This document shows, one piece after another, positions 10,559-24,850 of a DNA stretch of 64,000 nt. The notes beneath the pieces were generated by a model that worked only from the letters and a program-made list of their open reading frames with translations, was not told the origin of the DNA and ran no database searches. Source of the stretch: Lactobacillus sp. CBA3606. Its GTDB lineage: Bacteria > Bacillota > Bacilli > Lactobacillales > Lactobacillaceae. The stretch lies in the NCBI RefSeq assembly GCF_002970935.1, contig NZ_CP027194.1:2046001-2110000 (forward strand), given 5' to 3'. Numbering within the stretch: position 1 is the stretch's first letter; each line of letters starts with the position of its first letter. The translations under genes and the position numbers were made by a program.

Positions 10559-11560
10559 ATGACGGCAGCTTGGAAAATTGGTAATGTCCCGATTAAAAAC
10601 CGCGTGGTCGTAGCGCCTATGGCTGGGGTTACTAATGCTGCTTTTCGCGTGATTTGTAAAGATTTCGGCGCTGGCCTAGTGGTTTGTGAGATGATTTCTG
10701 ATCGGGGTATCATGTATCATAATCAAAAAACATTGGCGATGATGTTCGTCGATCCTAAAGAACATCCGATGAGTATTCAAATCTATGGCGGGTCCCAAGC
10801 GACACTGGTGCAAGCGGCTAAATTTGTGGATCAACAGACTAATGCTGATATTATTGATATCAATATGGGATGTCCAGTGAATAAGGTTGTGAAGACGGAT
10901 GCTGGCGCTAAATGGTTATTAGATTCAGCTAAGGTTTACGAAATGGTTGCAGCGGTCACGGCAGTAGTCCATAAACCAGTTACCGTTAAAATGCGGACCG
11001 GTTGGGATGCAGACCATTGCAATGCGATTGAAAATGCATTAGCGGCGGAACGCGCTGGTGCCGCTGCAATTGCCATGCATGGGCGTACACGGCAGCAAGG
11101 CTATCGTGGGACTGCTGACTGGGACCTTTTACGACAGGTAGCGGCGCAACTGACAATTCCGTTTATGGGCAATGGGGATGTTAAGACCCCACAGGATGCA
11201 CAGCGGATGCTAACCGAAGTTGGTGCAGATGCAGTTATGATTGGTCGCGCGGTTGAAGGTAATCCTTGGATGTTACACCAAACAACGCATTATTTAGCAA
11301 CGGGAAAGTTATTACCAGCACCAACGCCATTGGCAAAGATGACGTTAGCCAAGGCCCATTTACAACGTTTAGTCGCACTAAAGGGTGAACACGAGGGATG
11401 TCAAGAGTTCCGCGGGCAAGTGCCATACTACCTAAAAGGAATTCCCCGGTCGACCCGAACTAAAGTTGCTTTGATGGCAACGGATGATGCGACTAAGATG
11501 ACGACGATTATTGACCAATTTATGGACCAAACCGCAACTTATTTGGCAACTAAACCGTAA
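10559..11560 (+). CDS. dusB: tRNA-dihydrouridine synthase (DusB type)
   Basis: FMN-dependent reduction of uridine to dihydrouridine in tRNA. The 333-residue protein has a TIM-barrel N-terminal domain with the family hallmarks VVAPMAGVTNAAFR (near residue 15), DINMGCPVNKVVK (~100, containing the catalytic Cys), AIAMHGRTRQQGYRG (~175) and MGNGDVKTPQDAQRM (~205). The ATG follows a TAGGAG site 31 bases after hslO. It probably shares a transcript with hslO; the lysS start lies about 110 bases on. Confidence 0.94.
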   Translation: MTAAWKIGNVPIKNRVVVAPMAGVTNAAFRVICKDFGAGLVVCEMISDRGIMYHNQKTLAMMFVDPKEHPMSIQIYGGSQATLVQAAKFVDQQTNADIIDINMGCPVNKVVKTDAGAKWLLDSAKVYEMVAAVTAVVHKPVTVKMRTGWDADHCNAIENALAAERAGAAAIAMHGRTRQQGYRGTADWDLLRQVAAQLTIPFMGNGDVKTPQDAQRMLTEVGADAVMIGRAVEGNPWMLHQTTHYLATGKLLPAPTPLAKMTLAKAHLQRLVALKGEHEGCQEFRGQVPYYLKGIPRSTRTKVALMATDDATKMTTIIDQFMDQTATYLATKP

Positions 11561-11637
11561 AATGCAGAATTAACTTGCTTTTTTGCAGTCTAATTGTCAA
11601 AATTAACATTGTAGTGAATGGCTAGCGACAGCGGTAA

Positions 11638-13170
<1,533 letters not shown>

Positions 13171-13178
13171 TAATTTGA

Positions 13179-13226
13179 AACTAGTTCTGAAATTACTGCG
13201 GTAATTTTGGCACTAGTTTTTTTTAT
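13179..13226 (+). terminator. Terminator after lysS
   Basis: Outer stem AACTAGT/ACTAGTT and inner stem AATTAC/GTAATT, with a run of eight T. Confidence 0.85.
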
Positions 13227-13476
13227 AGTGAGCGAGGAAAACGGTCGTGTTGAGCCGGTTTTACGTGGAAATTCAGTTAAAAAGGAACTTTTTTTAAAAA
13301 AACTGAACTTTTTTAAAACGAACATTACCAGCTGACGACGTTTTAAATATTAAGATTATTGAGTTTGAAACGGCGGATAACAGTTTGATTGGTCTGCACA
13401 GGTGATATATCCGTACAATGGATTCGTGTTGGGTTAAACATGGTAATATTGACTGGTTATTTTATCAATTTAGGGC

Positions 13477-13505
13477 TTGCAATTAAGCGTGAAAATTGGT
13501 AAATT
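13477..13505 (+). promoter_or_regulatory. rRNA promoter P1 (distal)
   Basis: TTGCAA at 13477-13482, 17-base spacer, TAAATT at 13500-13505. It is weaker than P2, but its position matches tandem rrn promoters. Confidence 0.45.
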
Positions 13506-13576
13506 TATATACGTTGTTGAGGCGCACAAAGCGGTTAGCCGCAAGCCTTCAACGAAAAAAGAATTATAAAAAGTGG

Positions 13577-13605
13577 TTGACAAATGGTTTGCCACTTGAT
13601 ATGAT
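13577..13605 (+). promoter_or_regulatory. rRNA promoter P2 (proximal)
   Basis: Perfect TTGACA at 13577-13582, 17-base spacer, TATGAT at 13600-13605, about 180 bases before mature 16S. Confidence 0.85.
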
Positions 13606-13645
13606 GATTAAGTTGCGTTGAGGTAATCAACCAACGAATTAGACC

Positions 13646-13680
13646 TTTGAAAACTGAACAAAGTTTCGACAAATCAAATG
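13646..13680 (+). other. Pre-16S RNase III processing stem, 5' arm
   Basis: The stretch with AAAACTGAACAAAGTTTC is nearly complementary to 15388-15420 (GAAACTTTGTTTAGTTTT), on the other side of 16S. Pairing closes a long stem around the 16S precursor, the usual RNase III substrate. Confidence 0.8.
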
Positions 13681-13787
13681 TATAGGGTCTATCAATTCTT
13701 GAATTGGTAGCAAACATTTGCGAAGTCAATTCGTAAACAAACAATTTTTAAATCAAGTACTAAATGAGCTTTTTTAGAACTCATCAT

Positions 13788-15368
<1,581 letters not shown>

Positions 15369-15387
15369 ATATTACGGAAACCTTACA

Positions 15388-15420
15388 CATGATTGTTGAA
15401 ACTTTGTTTAGTTTTGAGAG
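15388..15420 (+). other. Pre-16S RNase III processing stem, 3' arm
   Basis: Complementary to 13646-13680; see that entry. Confidence 0.78.
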
Positions 15421-15448
15421 GTCTAACTCTCAATTTAATAACGCTTTT

Positions 15449-15522
15449 GGGCCTATAGCTCAGTTGGTGAGAGCGCACGCCTGATAAGCGTGAGGTCGAT
15501 GGTTCAAGTCCATTTAGGCCCA
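15449..15522 (+). tRNA. tRNA-Ile (GAU)
   Basis: Cloverleaf with acceptor GGGCCTA/TAGGCCC, D-arm TAGCTCAGTTGGTGAGAGC, anticodon loop CTGATAA with anticodon GAT, and TTCAAGT T-loop. No CCA is encoded. Standard 16S-23S spacer tRNA. Confidence 0.97.
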
Positions 15523-15551
15523 TCGAGGATTTTTTGTCCTTGCATCACTAT

Positions 15552-15624
15552 GGGGAATTAGCTCAGCTGGGAGAGCACCTGCTTTGCAAGCAGGAGGTCA
15601 ACGGTTCGATCCCGTTATTCTCCA
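15552..15624 (+). tRNA. tRNA-Ala (UGC)
   Basis: Acceptor GGGGAAT/ATTCTCC (one G-T pair), D-arm TAGCTCAGCTGGGAGAGC, anticodon TGC in loop TTTGCAA, and TTCGATC T-loop. No encoded CCA. Second spacer tRNA. Confidence 0.97.
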
Positions 15625-15655
15625 TTGGCAACTTTGGTTGTCAATGAAACTTGTT

Positions 15656-15692
15656 CTTTGAAAACTAGATAATATCAAATATAATTTTTCAT
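15656..15692 (+). other. Pre-23S RNase III processing stem, 5' arm
   Basis: AAAACTAGATAATATCAAAT here pairs with ATTTGATATTAGCTAGTTTT at 18724-18760 across the 23S gene, forming the precursor stem. Confidence 0.8.
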
Positions 15693-15782
15693 AATTAAAC
15701 CGAGAACACCGCGTTTTTTGAGTTTTTTAAAGAAGTTTTAAATCGCTAAACTCATTAATCGCATTTTCCGTTAGGAAAATGA

Positions 15783-18703
<2,921 letters not shown>

Positions 18704-18723
18704 GTAATTGGTGTTCCGGTAAG

Positions 18724-18760
18724 ATGAAAAATACAATTTGATATTAGCTAGTTTTGAGAG
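18724..18760 (+). other. Pre-23S RNase III processing stem, 3' arm
   Basis: Complementary to 15656-15692; see that entry. Confidence 0.78.
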
Positions 18761-18777
18761 CACAAGTTTCTCAATAG

Positions 18778-18894
18778 TGTGGCGACGATGGCAAGAAGGA
18801 TACACCTGTTCCCATGTCGAACACAGAAGTTAAGCTTCTTAGCGCCGAGAGTAGTTGGGGGATCGCTCCCTGCGAGGGTAGGACGTTGCCATGC
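18778..18894 (+). rRNA. rrf: 5S ribosomal RNA
   Basis: About 117 bases. Ends pair as TGTGGCGACG/CGTTGCCATG, with the conserved CCCATGTCGAACACAGAAGT core. Confidence 0.96.
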
Positions 18895-18899
18895 AATAT

Positions 18900-18972
18900 T
18901 CCGACATAGCTCAGTTGGTAGAGCGCTTGACTGTTAATCAAGATGTCGACGGTTCGAGCCCGCCTGTCGGAG
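18900..18972 (+). tRNA. tRNA-Asn (GUU)
   Basis: Acceptor TCCGACA/TGTCGGA, discriminator G, anticodon GTT in loop CTGTTAA, T-loop TTCGAGC. Five bases after 5S, so part of the rRNA transcript. Confidence 0.97.
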
Positions 18973-18977
18973 TGACA

Positions 18978-19010
18978 GTAGATGTTGGCCACAGAGTTGA
19001 CATCTTTTTT
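18978..19010 (+). terminator. Possible weak terminator between tRNA-Asn and tRNA-Thr
   Basis: AGATGT and ACATCT can pair across a 14-base loop, followed by six T. The stem is short, so it may only attenuate expression of tRNA-Thr. Confidence 0.4.
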
Positions 19011-19017
19011 CTATCAT

Positions 19018-19090
19018 GCCGGCTTAGCTCAGTTGGTAGAGCATCGGTATCGTAAACCGAGGGTCATCAGTTCGACTCTGGTAGCCGGCA
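19018..19090 (+). tRNA. tRNA-Thr (CGU)
   Basis: Acceptor GCCGGCT/AGCCGGC, anticodon stem TCGGT/ACCGA around loop ATCGTAA giving anticodon CGT, T-loop TTCGACT. Reads ACG codons. Confidence 0.95.
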
Positions 19091-19097
19091 CTTGTTG

Positions 19098-19125
19098 AGA
19101 CGAGACGTGGTTCTCGTCTTTTTTG
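19098..19125 (+). terminator. Terminator of the rRNA-tRNA operon
   Basis: Perfect 8-bp stem AGACGAGA/TCTCGTCT with a six-base loop, followed by six T. Confidence 0.88.
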
Positions 19126-19157
19126 TTACCATGATCATTTTAATAGCAGGGTGATTT

Positions 19158-19188
19158 AGAGTTCGGGGACTTCCTGAGCTCTTTTTTA
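19158..19188 (+). terminator. Second terminator behind the rRNA operon
   Basis: 10-bp stem AGAGTTCGGG/CCTGAGCTCT with two G-T pairs, followed by six T. A tandem backup 33 bases after the first terminator. Confidence 0.7.
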
Positions 19189-19606
19189 GTAGTGAAGGAT
19201 TAATTGATGTGATATAGCACCCAAATTGTGGCTAATATTGGTGATGAAAGGTGACCACCATTCGGATTCTTAGGTAAGCGTTGTTACACGTTGTTGAAGT
19301 ATGCCATGCTTTTGGGGACGTTTTGTAAGGCAATCCTGCCAAAAAATTGGGGGCAATAATATCAATTAAACTTTTGTTTAATTAGATAATCGGGTTGAGA
19401 TTGCAATTTTACGCCGTCTTTTTTGTGAAAACAATCAGGTGTATTCTCATAGTGAATTAGAAATTAATGTCATTAAATAGTTCATAAAAGCTTCTTGAAA
19501 CACTTTAATCTATTAGTTTTAGTGATTTGGCGGGCTTTTTGACTTAAATGTTATTATGAGGATGATTTTTATTTATGGGTTATAAATTAGAAGTTGATTA
19601 AATATA
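19189..19606. other. Gene-free A/T-rich stretch before dtpT
   Basis: About 420 bases with only very short open frames and no ribosome-site-backed start. No RNA gene or repeat recognised. Confidence 0.6.
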
Positions 19607-19635
19607 TTGTTGAATAAGATTAAGGCTAGTATAAT
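19607..19635 (+). promoter_or_regulatory. Sigma-A promoter of dtpT
   Basis: TTGTTG at 19607-19612, 17-base spacer, TATAAT at 19630-19635; the leader before the TTG start is about 78 bases. Confidence 0.65.
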
Positions 19636-19719
19636 GGTTATTATGTTTAATTAGGAAACTATTTTTGTTTCTTTTAAACGAAGTTCAATCGGTTTTAATG
19701 ACGTCTGGAGGAAATTTAA

Positions 19720-21192
19720 TTGGATAAACAACAAAAGCTGGATCGGTCGTTTTTTGGCCAACCACGCGGTTTGCGAACGTTGTTCTTCACTGAAATGTGG
19801 GAACGATTCAGTTACTATGGGATGCGCGCACTATTAATCTTTTACATGTACTATAGTGTTGCTAAGGGTGGTCTAGGGTTCGATCAAGGGACCGCTGCAT
19901 CTATTATGTCGATTTACTCAGCACTGGTTTATGTATCTAGTGTGTTCGGTGGCTTCTTAAGCGATCGTGTCTGGGGTAGTCGAAAGACGGTTTTTATTGG
20001 TGGCGTCCTAATTATGGTCGGCCATATCGTCTTGGCGACACCGTTTGGCGTTAGTGCACTATTTGTCTCAATCGCTTTAATTGTTATTGGGACTGGCTTA
20101 TTAAAGCCTAATGTTTCTGATATGGTCGGACAACTTTATACGACTGAGGATTCGCGGCGCGATGCTGGTTTCAGTGTTTTCGTGTTTGGGATTAACTTGG
20201 GATCATTGGTCGCACCAATCTTGGTGGGCCGCATTGGTCTGAACGTTAACTTCCATCTAGGTTTCTCATTAGCAGCAATTGGGATGTTCTTCGGATTGTT
20301 ACAGTATTACTTTGATGGTAAGAAAAATCTTAGCACCGCTAGTTTATATCCAACTGATCCGTTGGAACCAGGCGATTTAAAGAAAGTTATTCGCCGGTCC
20401 GTTCTTGGTGTTATTGGATTAGGCTTAATTTTAATTCTGATGCAATTATTACATGCCTTAACTTTGGTCAATATCATTACTTTAATTAGTGTACTGGTTA
20501 TTTTAACCCCAATCGCTTACTTTACGTTGATGTTAACCTCTGAAAAGACGAATGCCGTTGAACGATCACGAGTTCGGGCTTACATCCCACTATTCATCGC
20601 TGCGGCGTTGTTCTGGGCTATTGAAGAACAAGGTTCAGCGGTCTTGGCGTTGTTTGCGGCCGATCGAACCAACTTGAACTTCGGAATTTTTCACTTAGCT
20701 GCGTCTGATTTTCAGATTCTAAATCCATTGTTCATTATGTTATATACCATTCCATTCGTGTGGTTATGGACTAAATGGGGCAAAAAGCAACCAAGTTCAC
20801 CAGCCAAATTTGCAGTTGGGTTAGTCTTTGCCGGGGCTTCGTACTTAATTATGGCGATGCCGGGCGCTTTATTCGGCACAGCTGGTAAGGTTAGTCCACT
20901 TTGGTTAGTGGGTAGTTGGGCCGTCGTTGAAATTGCAGAAATGTTGATTTCACCAATTGGTTTATCAGTGACCACCAAATTGGCACCTAAGGCGTTTGCG
21001 TCACAAATGATGAGTATGTGGTTCTTAACTGATTCAGCTGGGAGTGCTTTAAATGCCCAACTGGTTCGATTCTATTCAACTAAGACTGAAGTCCCATATT
21101 TTGCGACGATTGGGATTGTAAGTATCATCTTGGGAATTATCCTATTTATGATGGTACCGATGATCAAACGCGCAATGAAGGGCGTTTTATAA
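19720..21192 (+). CDS. dtpT: Di/tripeptide:proton symporter (POT family, DtpT)
   Basis: Imports di- and tripeptides with protons, important for amino-acid supply in auxotrophic lactic acid bacteria. The 490-residue protein has about 14 hydrophobic segments. The POT signature is clear: [20 protein letters not shown] near residue 25 (the ExxERFxYY proton/peptide motif), [19 protein letters not shown] near 85, and [12 protein letters not shown] near 155. The TTG start is supported by GGAGGA eight bases upstream; no better ATG exists. The gene is monocistronic with its own promoter. Confidence 0.95.
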   Translation: MDKQQKLDRSFFGQPRGLRTLFFTEMWERFSYYGMRALLIFYMYYSVAKGGLGFDQGTAASIMSIYSALVYVSSVFGGFLSDRVWGSRKTVFIGGVLIMVGHIVLATPFGVSALFVSIALIVIGTGLLKPNVSDMVGQLYTTEDSRRDAGFSVFVFGINLGSLVAPILVGRIGLNVNFHLGFSLAAIGMFFGLLQYYFDGKKNLSTASLYPTDPLEPGDLKKVIRRSVLGVIGLGLILILMQLLHALTLVNIITLISVLVILTPIAYFTLMLTSEKTNAVERSRVRAYIPLFIAAALFWAIEEQGSAVLALFAADRTNLNFGIFHLAASDFQILNPLFIMLYTIPFVWLWTKWGKKQPSSPAKFAVGLVFAGASYLIMAMPGALFGTAGKVSPLWLVGSWAVVEIAEMLISPIGLSVTTKLAPKAFASQMMSMWFLTDSAGSALNAQLVRFYSTKTEVPYFATIGIVSIILGIILFMMVPMIKRAMKGVL

Positions 21193-21256
21193 GCGAATTA
21201 TTTAAGCAGGTATGTTATCTTTATGATAATGTATCTTTTTTTTGGAGATGAAACGA

Positions 21257-22090
21257 ATGATTCGGATAGCTTTTAGTAGTGATAATCATTTTGATGTTAA
21301 TCGGGTGGACGTTGCAACGATGTTAGCTGCACAGGCGGATTATTTATTACGTCAACAGGTGCAATGGTATTTGATTGCTGGTGACTTGTTTAATGATTTT
21401 CAGCGAAGTCAACAGTTTGTGGTTGATTTACAGGCCAAATTAGGCACGCAGACACACGTTTTATGGGTCGCGGGAAATCATGACATGGTTCACGGCATCT
21501 CGTTTGACGGGCTTGAAACCGGTCATTTTGAAGGCTATTTGCATAACCAATATGTGGATCTGCCGAATAGCGATTGGCGAATTATAGGCAATAATGGCTG
21601 GTATGATTATCAATTTGCTGCCGCAGTGCCAGATAAGACGCTGGCTGATTTTAAAACTTGGAAACAGGCGTATTGGATTGATCGGACGATTCAGCAACCG
21701 ATGAGTGATCCGGAACGTAGCGATTTAGTCCTCAAACAAGTTCAAGCACAGTTGAAATTAGCACAGGTAGCGAAAAAACGGGTCATTCTGATGACACATT
21801 TTGTCCCCCGAGCTGATTACTTGCCGAACTTGCCGACTAATCGTTTTTGGAAAATGGCCCAGGCTTTAATGGGGACACCACGATTAGGGCAGTTAGTTGA
21901 GCAATACCAAGTCGAACGCGTCTTATTTGGTCACTTACACCTGCACCCGGCGCCTAAAGTCGTGGGGGCGACCACGTATTATGATCAAGCTGTGGGTTAT
22001 GGACTAAAACGAATTAATGAATGGCAAGCGACTGACTTTATTTCAGAGTGGTATCGGGACACTTTTTTGCTTAATTTACCGGAAAAATAA
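21257..22090 (+). CDS. Metallophosphoesterase (calcineurin-like)
   Basis: A 277-residue putative phosphohydrolase of the calcineurin superfamily. Metal-site motifs in order: SSDNH (residues ~6-10, the D-x-H block), AGDLF (~40), the core WVAGNHDM (~75, GNHD), MTHFVPR (~180) and FGHLHLHP (~225, GHxH). Substrate unknown. ATG 21257 is preferred because GGAG lies nine bases upstream; in-frame TTG 21242 and ATG 21248 overlap or abut that site. The two tRNA genes downstream are the nearest neighbours, so context does not help. Confidence 0.85.
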   Translation: MIRIAFSSDNHFDVNRVDVATMLAAQADYLLRQQVQWYLIAGDLFNDFQRSQQFVVDLQAKLGTQTHVLWVAGNHDMVHGISFDGLETGHFEGYLHNQYVDLPNSDWRIIGNNGWYDYQFAAAVPDKTLADFKTWKQAYWIDRTIQQPMSDPERSDLVLKQVQAQLKLAQVAKKRVILMTHFVPRADYLPNLPTNRFWKMAQALMGTPRLGQLVEQYQVERVLFGHLHLHPAPKVVGATTYYDQAVGYGLKRINEWQATDFISEWYRDTFLLNLPEK

Positions 22091-22158
22091 AAAAAGTTTG
22101 CAAAATGACTTGATTTTTTATTCAAAGTTTTGTATTCTAATATAGTTGATTGATTCAT

Positions 22159-22241
22159 GGAGGGGTAGCGAAGTCTGGCTAAACGCGGCGGACTGTAAAT
22201 CCGCTCCTTCGGGTTCGGTGGTTCAAATCCACTTCCCTCCA
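22159..22241 (+). tRNA. tRNA-Tyr (GUA)
   Basis: 83 bases. Acceptor GGAGGGG/TCCCTCC, anticodon loop CTGTAAA with GTA, and the long variable arm CGCTCCTTCGGGTTCGG typical of bacterial tRNA-Tyr. Confidence 0.96.
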
Positions 22242-22250
22242 TTTAATTAT

Positions 22251-22322
22251 TGGGCTATAGCCAAGTGGTAAGGCAACAGGTTTTGATCCTGTCATGCGCT
22301 GGTTCGAACCCAGCTAGCCCAA
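22251..22322 (+). tRNA. tRNA-Gln (UUG)
   Basis: 72 bases. Acceptor TGGGCTA/TAGCCCA, anticodon TTG in loop TTTTGAT, T-loop TTCGAAC. Nine bases after tRNA-Tyr, so co-transcribed. Confidence 0.96.
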
Positions 22323-22349
22323 TCGCAGTAACCGGATAGTCGTTAATGA

Positions 22350-22382
22350 GAGCTGAAAAGCTTGATTTAGCGGCTTTTTTAT
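22350..22382 (+). terminator. Probable terminator after tRNA-Tyr/Gln
   Basis: GCTGAA can pair with TTTAGC, followed by GGC and six T. The stem is short and imperfect. Confidence 0.45.
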
Positions 22383-22743
22383 TTTAGATGCACCAAAAGT
22401 GTGTCACGAAGTTGGATAGGCGTGTAACACGCTAATTTAGTAACTACTGCATTTAGTTGTGCCGTAGTAATGTGTAAAGAGATGGCTGGTGTGAGGCTTT
22501 AAATCAGCATGACCAAGGGGCCTCAATGCGTCACTAATGGCTGTACCGGCTACAAATACCAGTGGATAAAAAGTATGCCTAAATTCATGGATTTTTATGC
22601 GTCTTAGGTTGTAAGCGCTAAATGACGCCTAATCACAAAGCGACCAATGCATAAACCGTTAAGCCTGACATCAGCTTTTAAAAAACTGTTACACTATAAG
22701 AAGCAATCTGCTAAAAAGGGTTTTAAGCCTTAAGGGTGTCAGC
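22383..22743. other. Gene-free stretch before proC
   Basis: About 360 bases without a credible gene. It holds a cre-like sequence (22609-22623) and scattered short inverted repeats, for example GCGTC/GACGC around that site. Confidence 0.55.
22609..22623 (+). promoter_or_regulatory. Cre-like (CcpA) sequence
   Basis: TTGTAAGCGCTAAAT matches WTGNAANCGNWNNCW except for A in place of the last C. It lies ~180 bases before proC, so a direct role is doubtful. Confidence 0.3.
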
Positions 22744-22772
22744 TTTACAAACCAGTGGGAGCTTTGTAAGAT
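22744..22772 (+). promoter_or_regulatory. Probable promoter of proC with internal inverted repeat
   Basis: TTTACA at 22744-22749, 17-base spacer, TAAGAT at 22767-22772. TTACAAA (22745) and TTTGTAA (22763) form an inverted repeat across the spacer that could be an operator. Confidence 0.5.
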
Positions 22773-22804
22773 AAAATGAACGGTTATGATAAGGAGCGAA
22801 TAAA

Positions 22805-23599
22805 ATGAAAATTGGATTTATTGGAGCCGGTAATATGGGCCGGGCAATTATTGAGGGCTGGCTTAAAATGCAGGCGGTAGCACCAACCGATATCTATCTG
22901 CATAGTGCGCATGCCGACAGTTACGGTCCCTATGCTAAGGCGAAAGGCTTACGGGCGTTGGATTCTAATCTAGCGGTCGCTGAGGCGGCTGATGTGATTG
23001 TGTTGGCAGTTAAGCCTAATATTGCGTTAGACGTGCTCAAAAGCGTACAACCGGCTATTACGGCGGATAAATGGGTCATTACGATGAGTTCTGGGCTAGA
23101 TTTAGCAGATTATCGAGCAGCGGTTGGCAACTTGCCAATCTTACGTATCATGCCAAATGTGAATGTGGCGATTGGCGCTGGTATGACTGCTTTAGTCGGT
23201 AACGATACGTTGACTGCGGCGCAATATGCCAGTGGACAACAATTATTTGATGCAATTGGTCAAACCAGTGCCGTGGCTGAAAAAGATTTTAGTACTTTTG
23301 CAGCGTTAGCAGGGAGTTCGCCAGCGTATGTCTACTTCTTCATTGATGCGATGGCCCGGGCAGGGGTTAAGCATGGCTTGGACAAGGCCACGGCGACTAA
23401 AATTGCTGCGCAAGCGACCTTGGGTAGTGCCCAGATGGTCTTAGACTCCGATAAAGTGCCATTTGAATTGGTAGATCAAGTCTCATCACCAGGTGGTACG
23501 ACGGTTGCTGGGTTATTAGCTATGGAAGAAGCCGGGTTTATGACAGCGGTCGTTAAAGGCATTGATGCGACGATTGCCAAGGAACTTGGGATTAACTAA
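22805..23599 (+). CDS. proC: Pyrroline-5-carboxylate reductase
   Basis: Last step of proline synthesis: NAD(P)H reduction of pyrroline-5-carboxylate. The 264-residue length is standard. Rossmann motif GFIGAGNMGRAIIEGW starts at residue 4; VIVLAVKPN (~66), RIMPNVNVAIGAGMTA (~117) and the C-terminal signature VDQVSSPGGTTVAGLLAMEE (~220) are diagnostic. AAGGAG ribosome site nine bases before ATG. It stands alone, without proA or proB. Confidence 0.95.
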   Translation: MKIGFIGAGNMGRAIIEGWLKMQAVAPTDIYLHSAHADSYGPYAKAKGLRALDSNLAVAEAADVIVLAVKPNIALDVLKSVQPAITADKWVITMSSGLDLADYRAAVGNLPILRIMPNVNVAIGAGMTALVGNDTLTAAQYASGQQLFDAIGQTSAVAEKDFSTFAALAGSSPAYVYFFIDAMARAGVKHGLDKATATKIAAQATLGSAQMVLDSDKVPFELVDQVSSPGGTTVAGLLAMEEAGFMTAVVKGIDATIAKELGIN

Positions 23600-23636
23600 G
23601 GTTATTGAGATTGGATTGATCAACCCACTTTTATGG

Positions 23637-23665
23637 TTGCATGTTTGGTCTATACCGATTATAAT
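23637..23665 (+). promoter_or_regulatory. Sigma-A promoter of nagA-nagR
   Basis: TTGCAT at 23637-23642, 17-base spacer, TATAAT at 23660-23665. The spacer contains the NagR-like operator at 23644-23660. Confidence 0.78.
23644..23660. promoter_or_regulatory. NagR/YvoA-type operator (dre-like site)
   Basis: On the minus strand it reads TCGGTATAGACCAA, one mismatch from the TGGTATAGACCA core known for the GntR/HutC regulator NagR (YvoA). It lies between -35 and -10, so bound repressor would block RNA polymerase. The operon encodes a matching regulator (24851). Confidence 0.65.
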
Positions 23666-23695
23666 ATAACCAGTAAATCCTAGGAGGAATAGTTC

Positions 23696-24832
23696 ATGAG
23701 CAAAGTGTTAAAACATGCGATCATCTATACCGGTTTAGAAAAGATTGATGACGGTTATATTCGTTTCGGCAAAGAAATCGAAGCGGTTGGTTCGATGGAC
23801 GATTATGTTGCACAACCAGATGATGACATTGAATTTGTTAGCGGGAAGACAATTATCCCTGGCTTTATTGATGTTCACAGTCATGGTGGCTATAGTTTTG
23901 ATGCCATGGATGGTGACCCAGCTGAAATTAATGAAATGGTCAACGATATGGTGGCACGCGAAGGGATTACGTCATATTTCTGTACGACGATGACCCAGTC
24001 AAATGAAAACTTAGATCATTCGATGGCCGGGATTAATGCCGCTGCTAAAGAAAACCCAGTTATTCAAGGGGTTCATTTGGAAGGACCATTTATTTCAGCT
24101 AGCTTTAAAGGTGCACAACCGGAAGAATACATTAAGAATCCTAATGTGGCTTTATTAGATAACTGGAATAAATTATCGGGCGGGCGCGTTAAGCTAATTA
24201 CTTATGCGCCGGAAGATCCTGGGTCGCGTGAATTTGAAAAGTATTGCTTGGAAAATGGCATTGTGCCTTCAGTTGGTCACAGTAATGCAACTCGTGCCCA
24301 ATTGCTTGCAAGTAAAGCGACCCATGTCACTCATTTATACAATGCACAACGTGAATTTAAGCACCGCGAACCTGGTGTAACCGGGCATGCCATGCTTGAA
24401 AATAACATGTATTGTGAATTGATTTGTGACGGGTTCCATATTGTTCCTGACATGATTAAACTTGCTTATGAACAAAAAGGCGTCGATCGGATTGAATTGG
24501 TTACTGATTCGATGCGTGCGAAGGGCGAACCCGATGGTATCAGTGAATTAGGCGGCCAAAAGGTTATCGTTAAAGATGGTCAAGCGCGTTTGGAAGCTGG
24601 TAACTTAGCTGGTTCTGTGTTAACTTATATCAACGCCTTTAAGAATGTCCAAAAGTTCACTGGTTGTGGGATTGCGGAAGCCGTTAAGATGTCATCCGTT
24701 AACCAAGCTGAGGAATTTAAGCTCACGAAAAAAGGGACGTTGGAAGCTGGCAAAGATGCGGATCTTAACATCTTAGATGCTAATCAAGATTTGGTCGCTA
24801 CTTATAGTTACGGTCAAAAAGCTGTTAAATAA
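23696..24832 (+). CDS. nagA: N-acetylglucosamine-6-phosphate deacetylase
   Basis: Deacetylates GlcNAc-6-P to GlcN-6-P, the first step in using amino sugars or recycling cell wall. The 378-residue amidohydrolase has DVHSHGGYSFD (~62, metal-site His-x-His), QGVHLEGPFIS (~125, metal Glu), PSVGHSNATRAQ (~192), VTHLYNAQREF (~213) and the catalytic ELVTDSMRAKGEPDG (~270). AGGAGG ribosome site. The GntR regulator gene follows 18 bases later. nagB is not in this window. Confidence 0.95.
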   Translation: MSKVLKHAIIYTGLEKIDDGYIRFGKEIEAVGSMDDYVAQPDDDIEFVSGKTIIPGFIDVHSHGGYSFDAMDGDPAEINEMVNDMVAREGITSYFCTTMTQSNENLDHSMAGINAAAKENPVIQGVHLEGPFISASFKGAQPEEYIKNPNVALLDNWNKLSGGRVKLITYAPEDPGSREFEKYCLENGIVPSVGHSNATRAQLLASKATHVTHLYNAQREFKHREPGVTGHAMLENNMYCELICDGFHIVPDMIKLAYEQKGVDRIELVTDSMRAKGEPDGISELGGQKVIVKDGQARLEAGNLAGSVLTYINAFKNVQKFTGCGIAEAVKMSSVNQAEEFKLTKKGTLEAGKDADLNILDANQDLVATYSYGQKAVK

Positions 24833-24850
24833 ATTAATTAGAAGTAAGGG

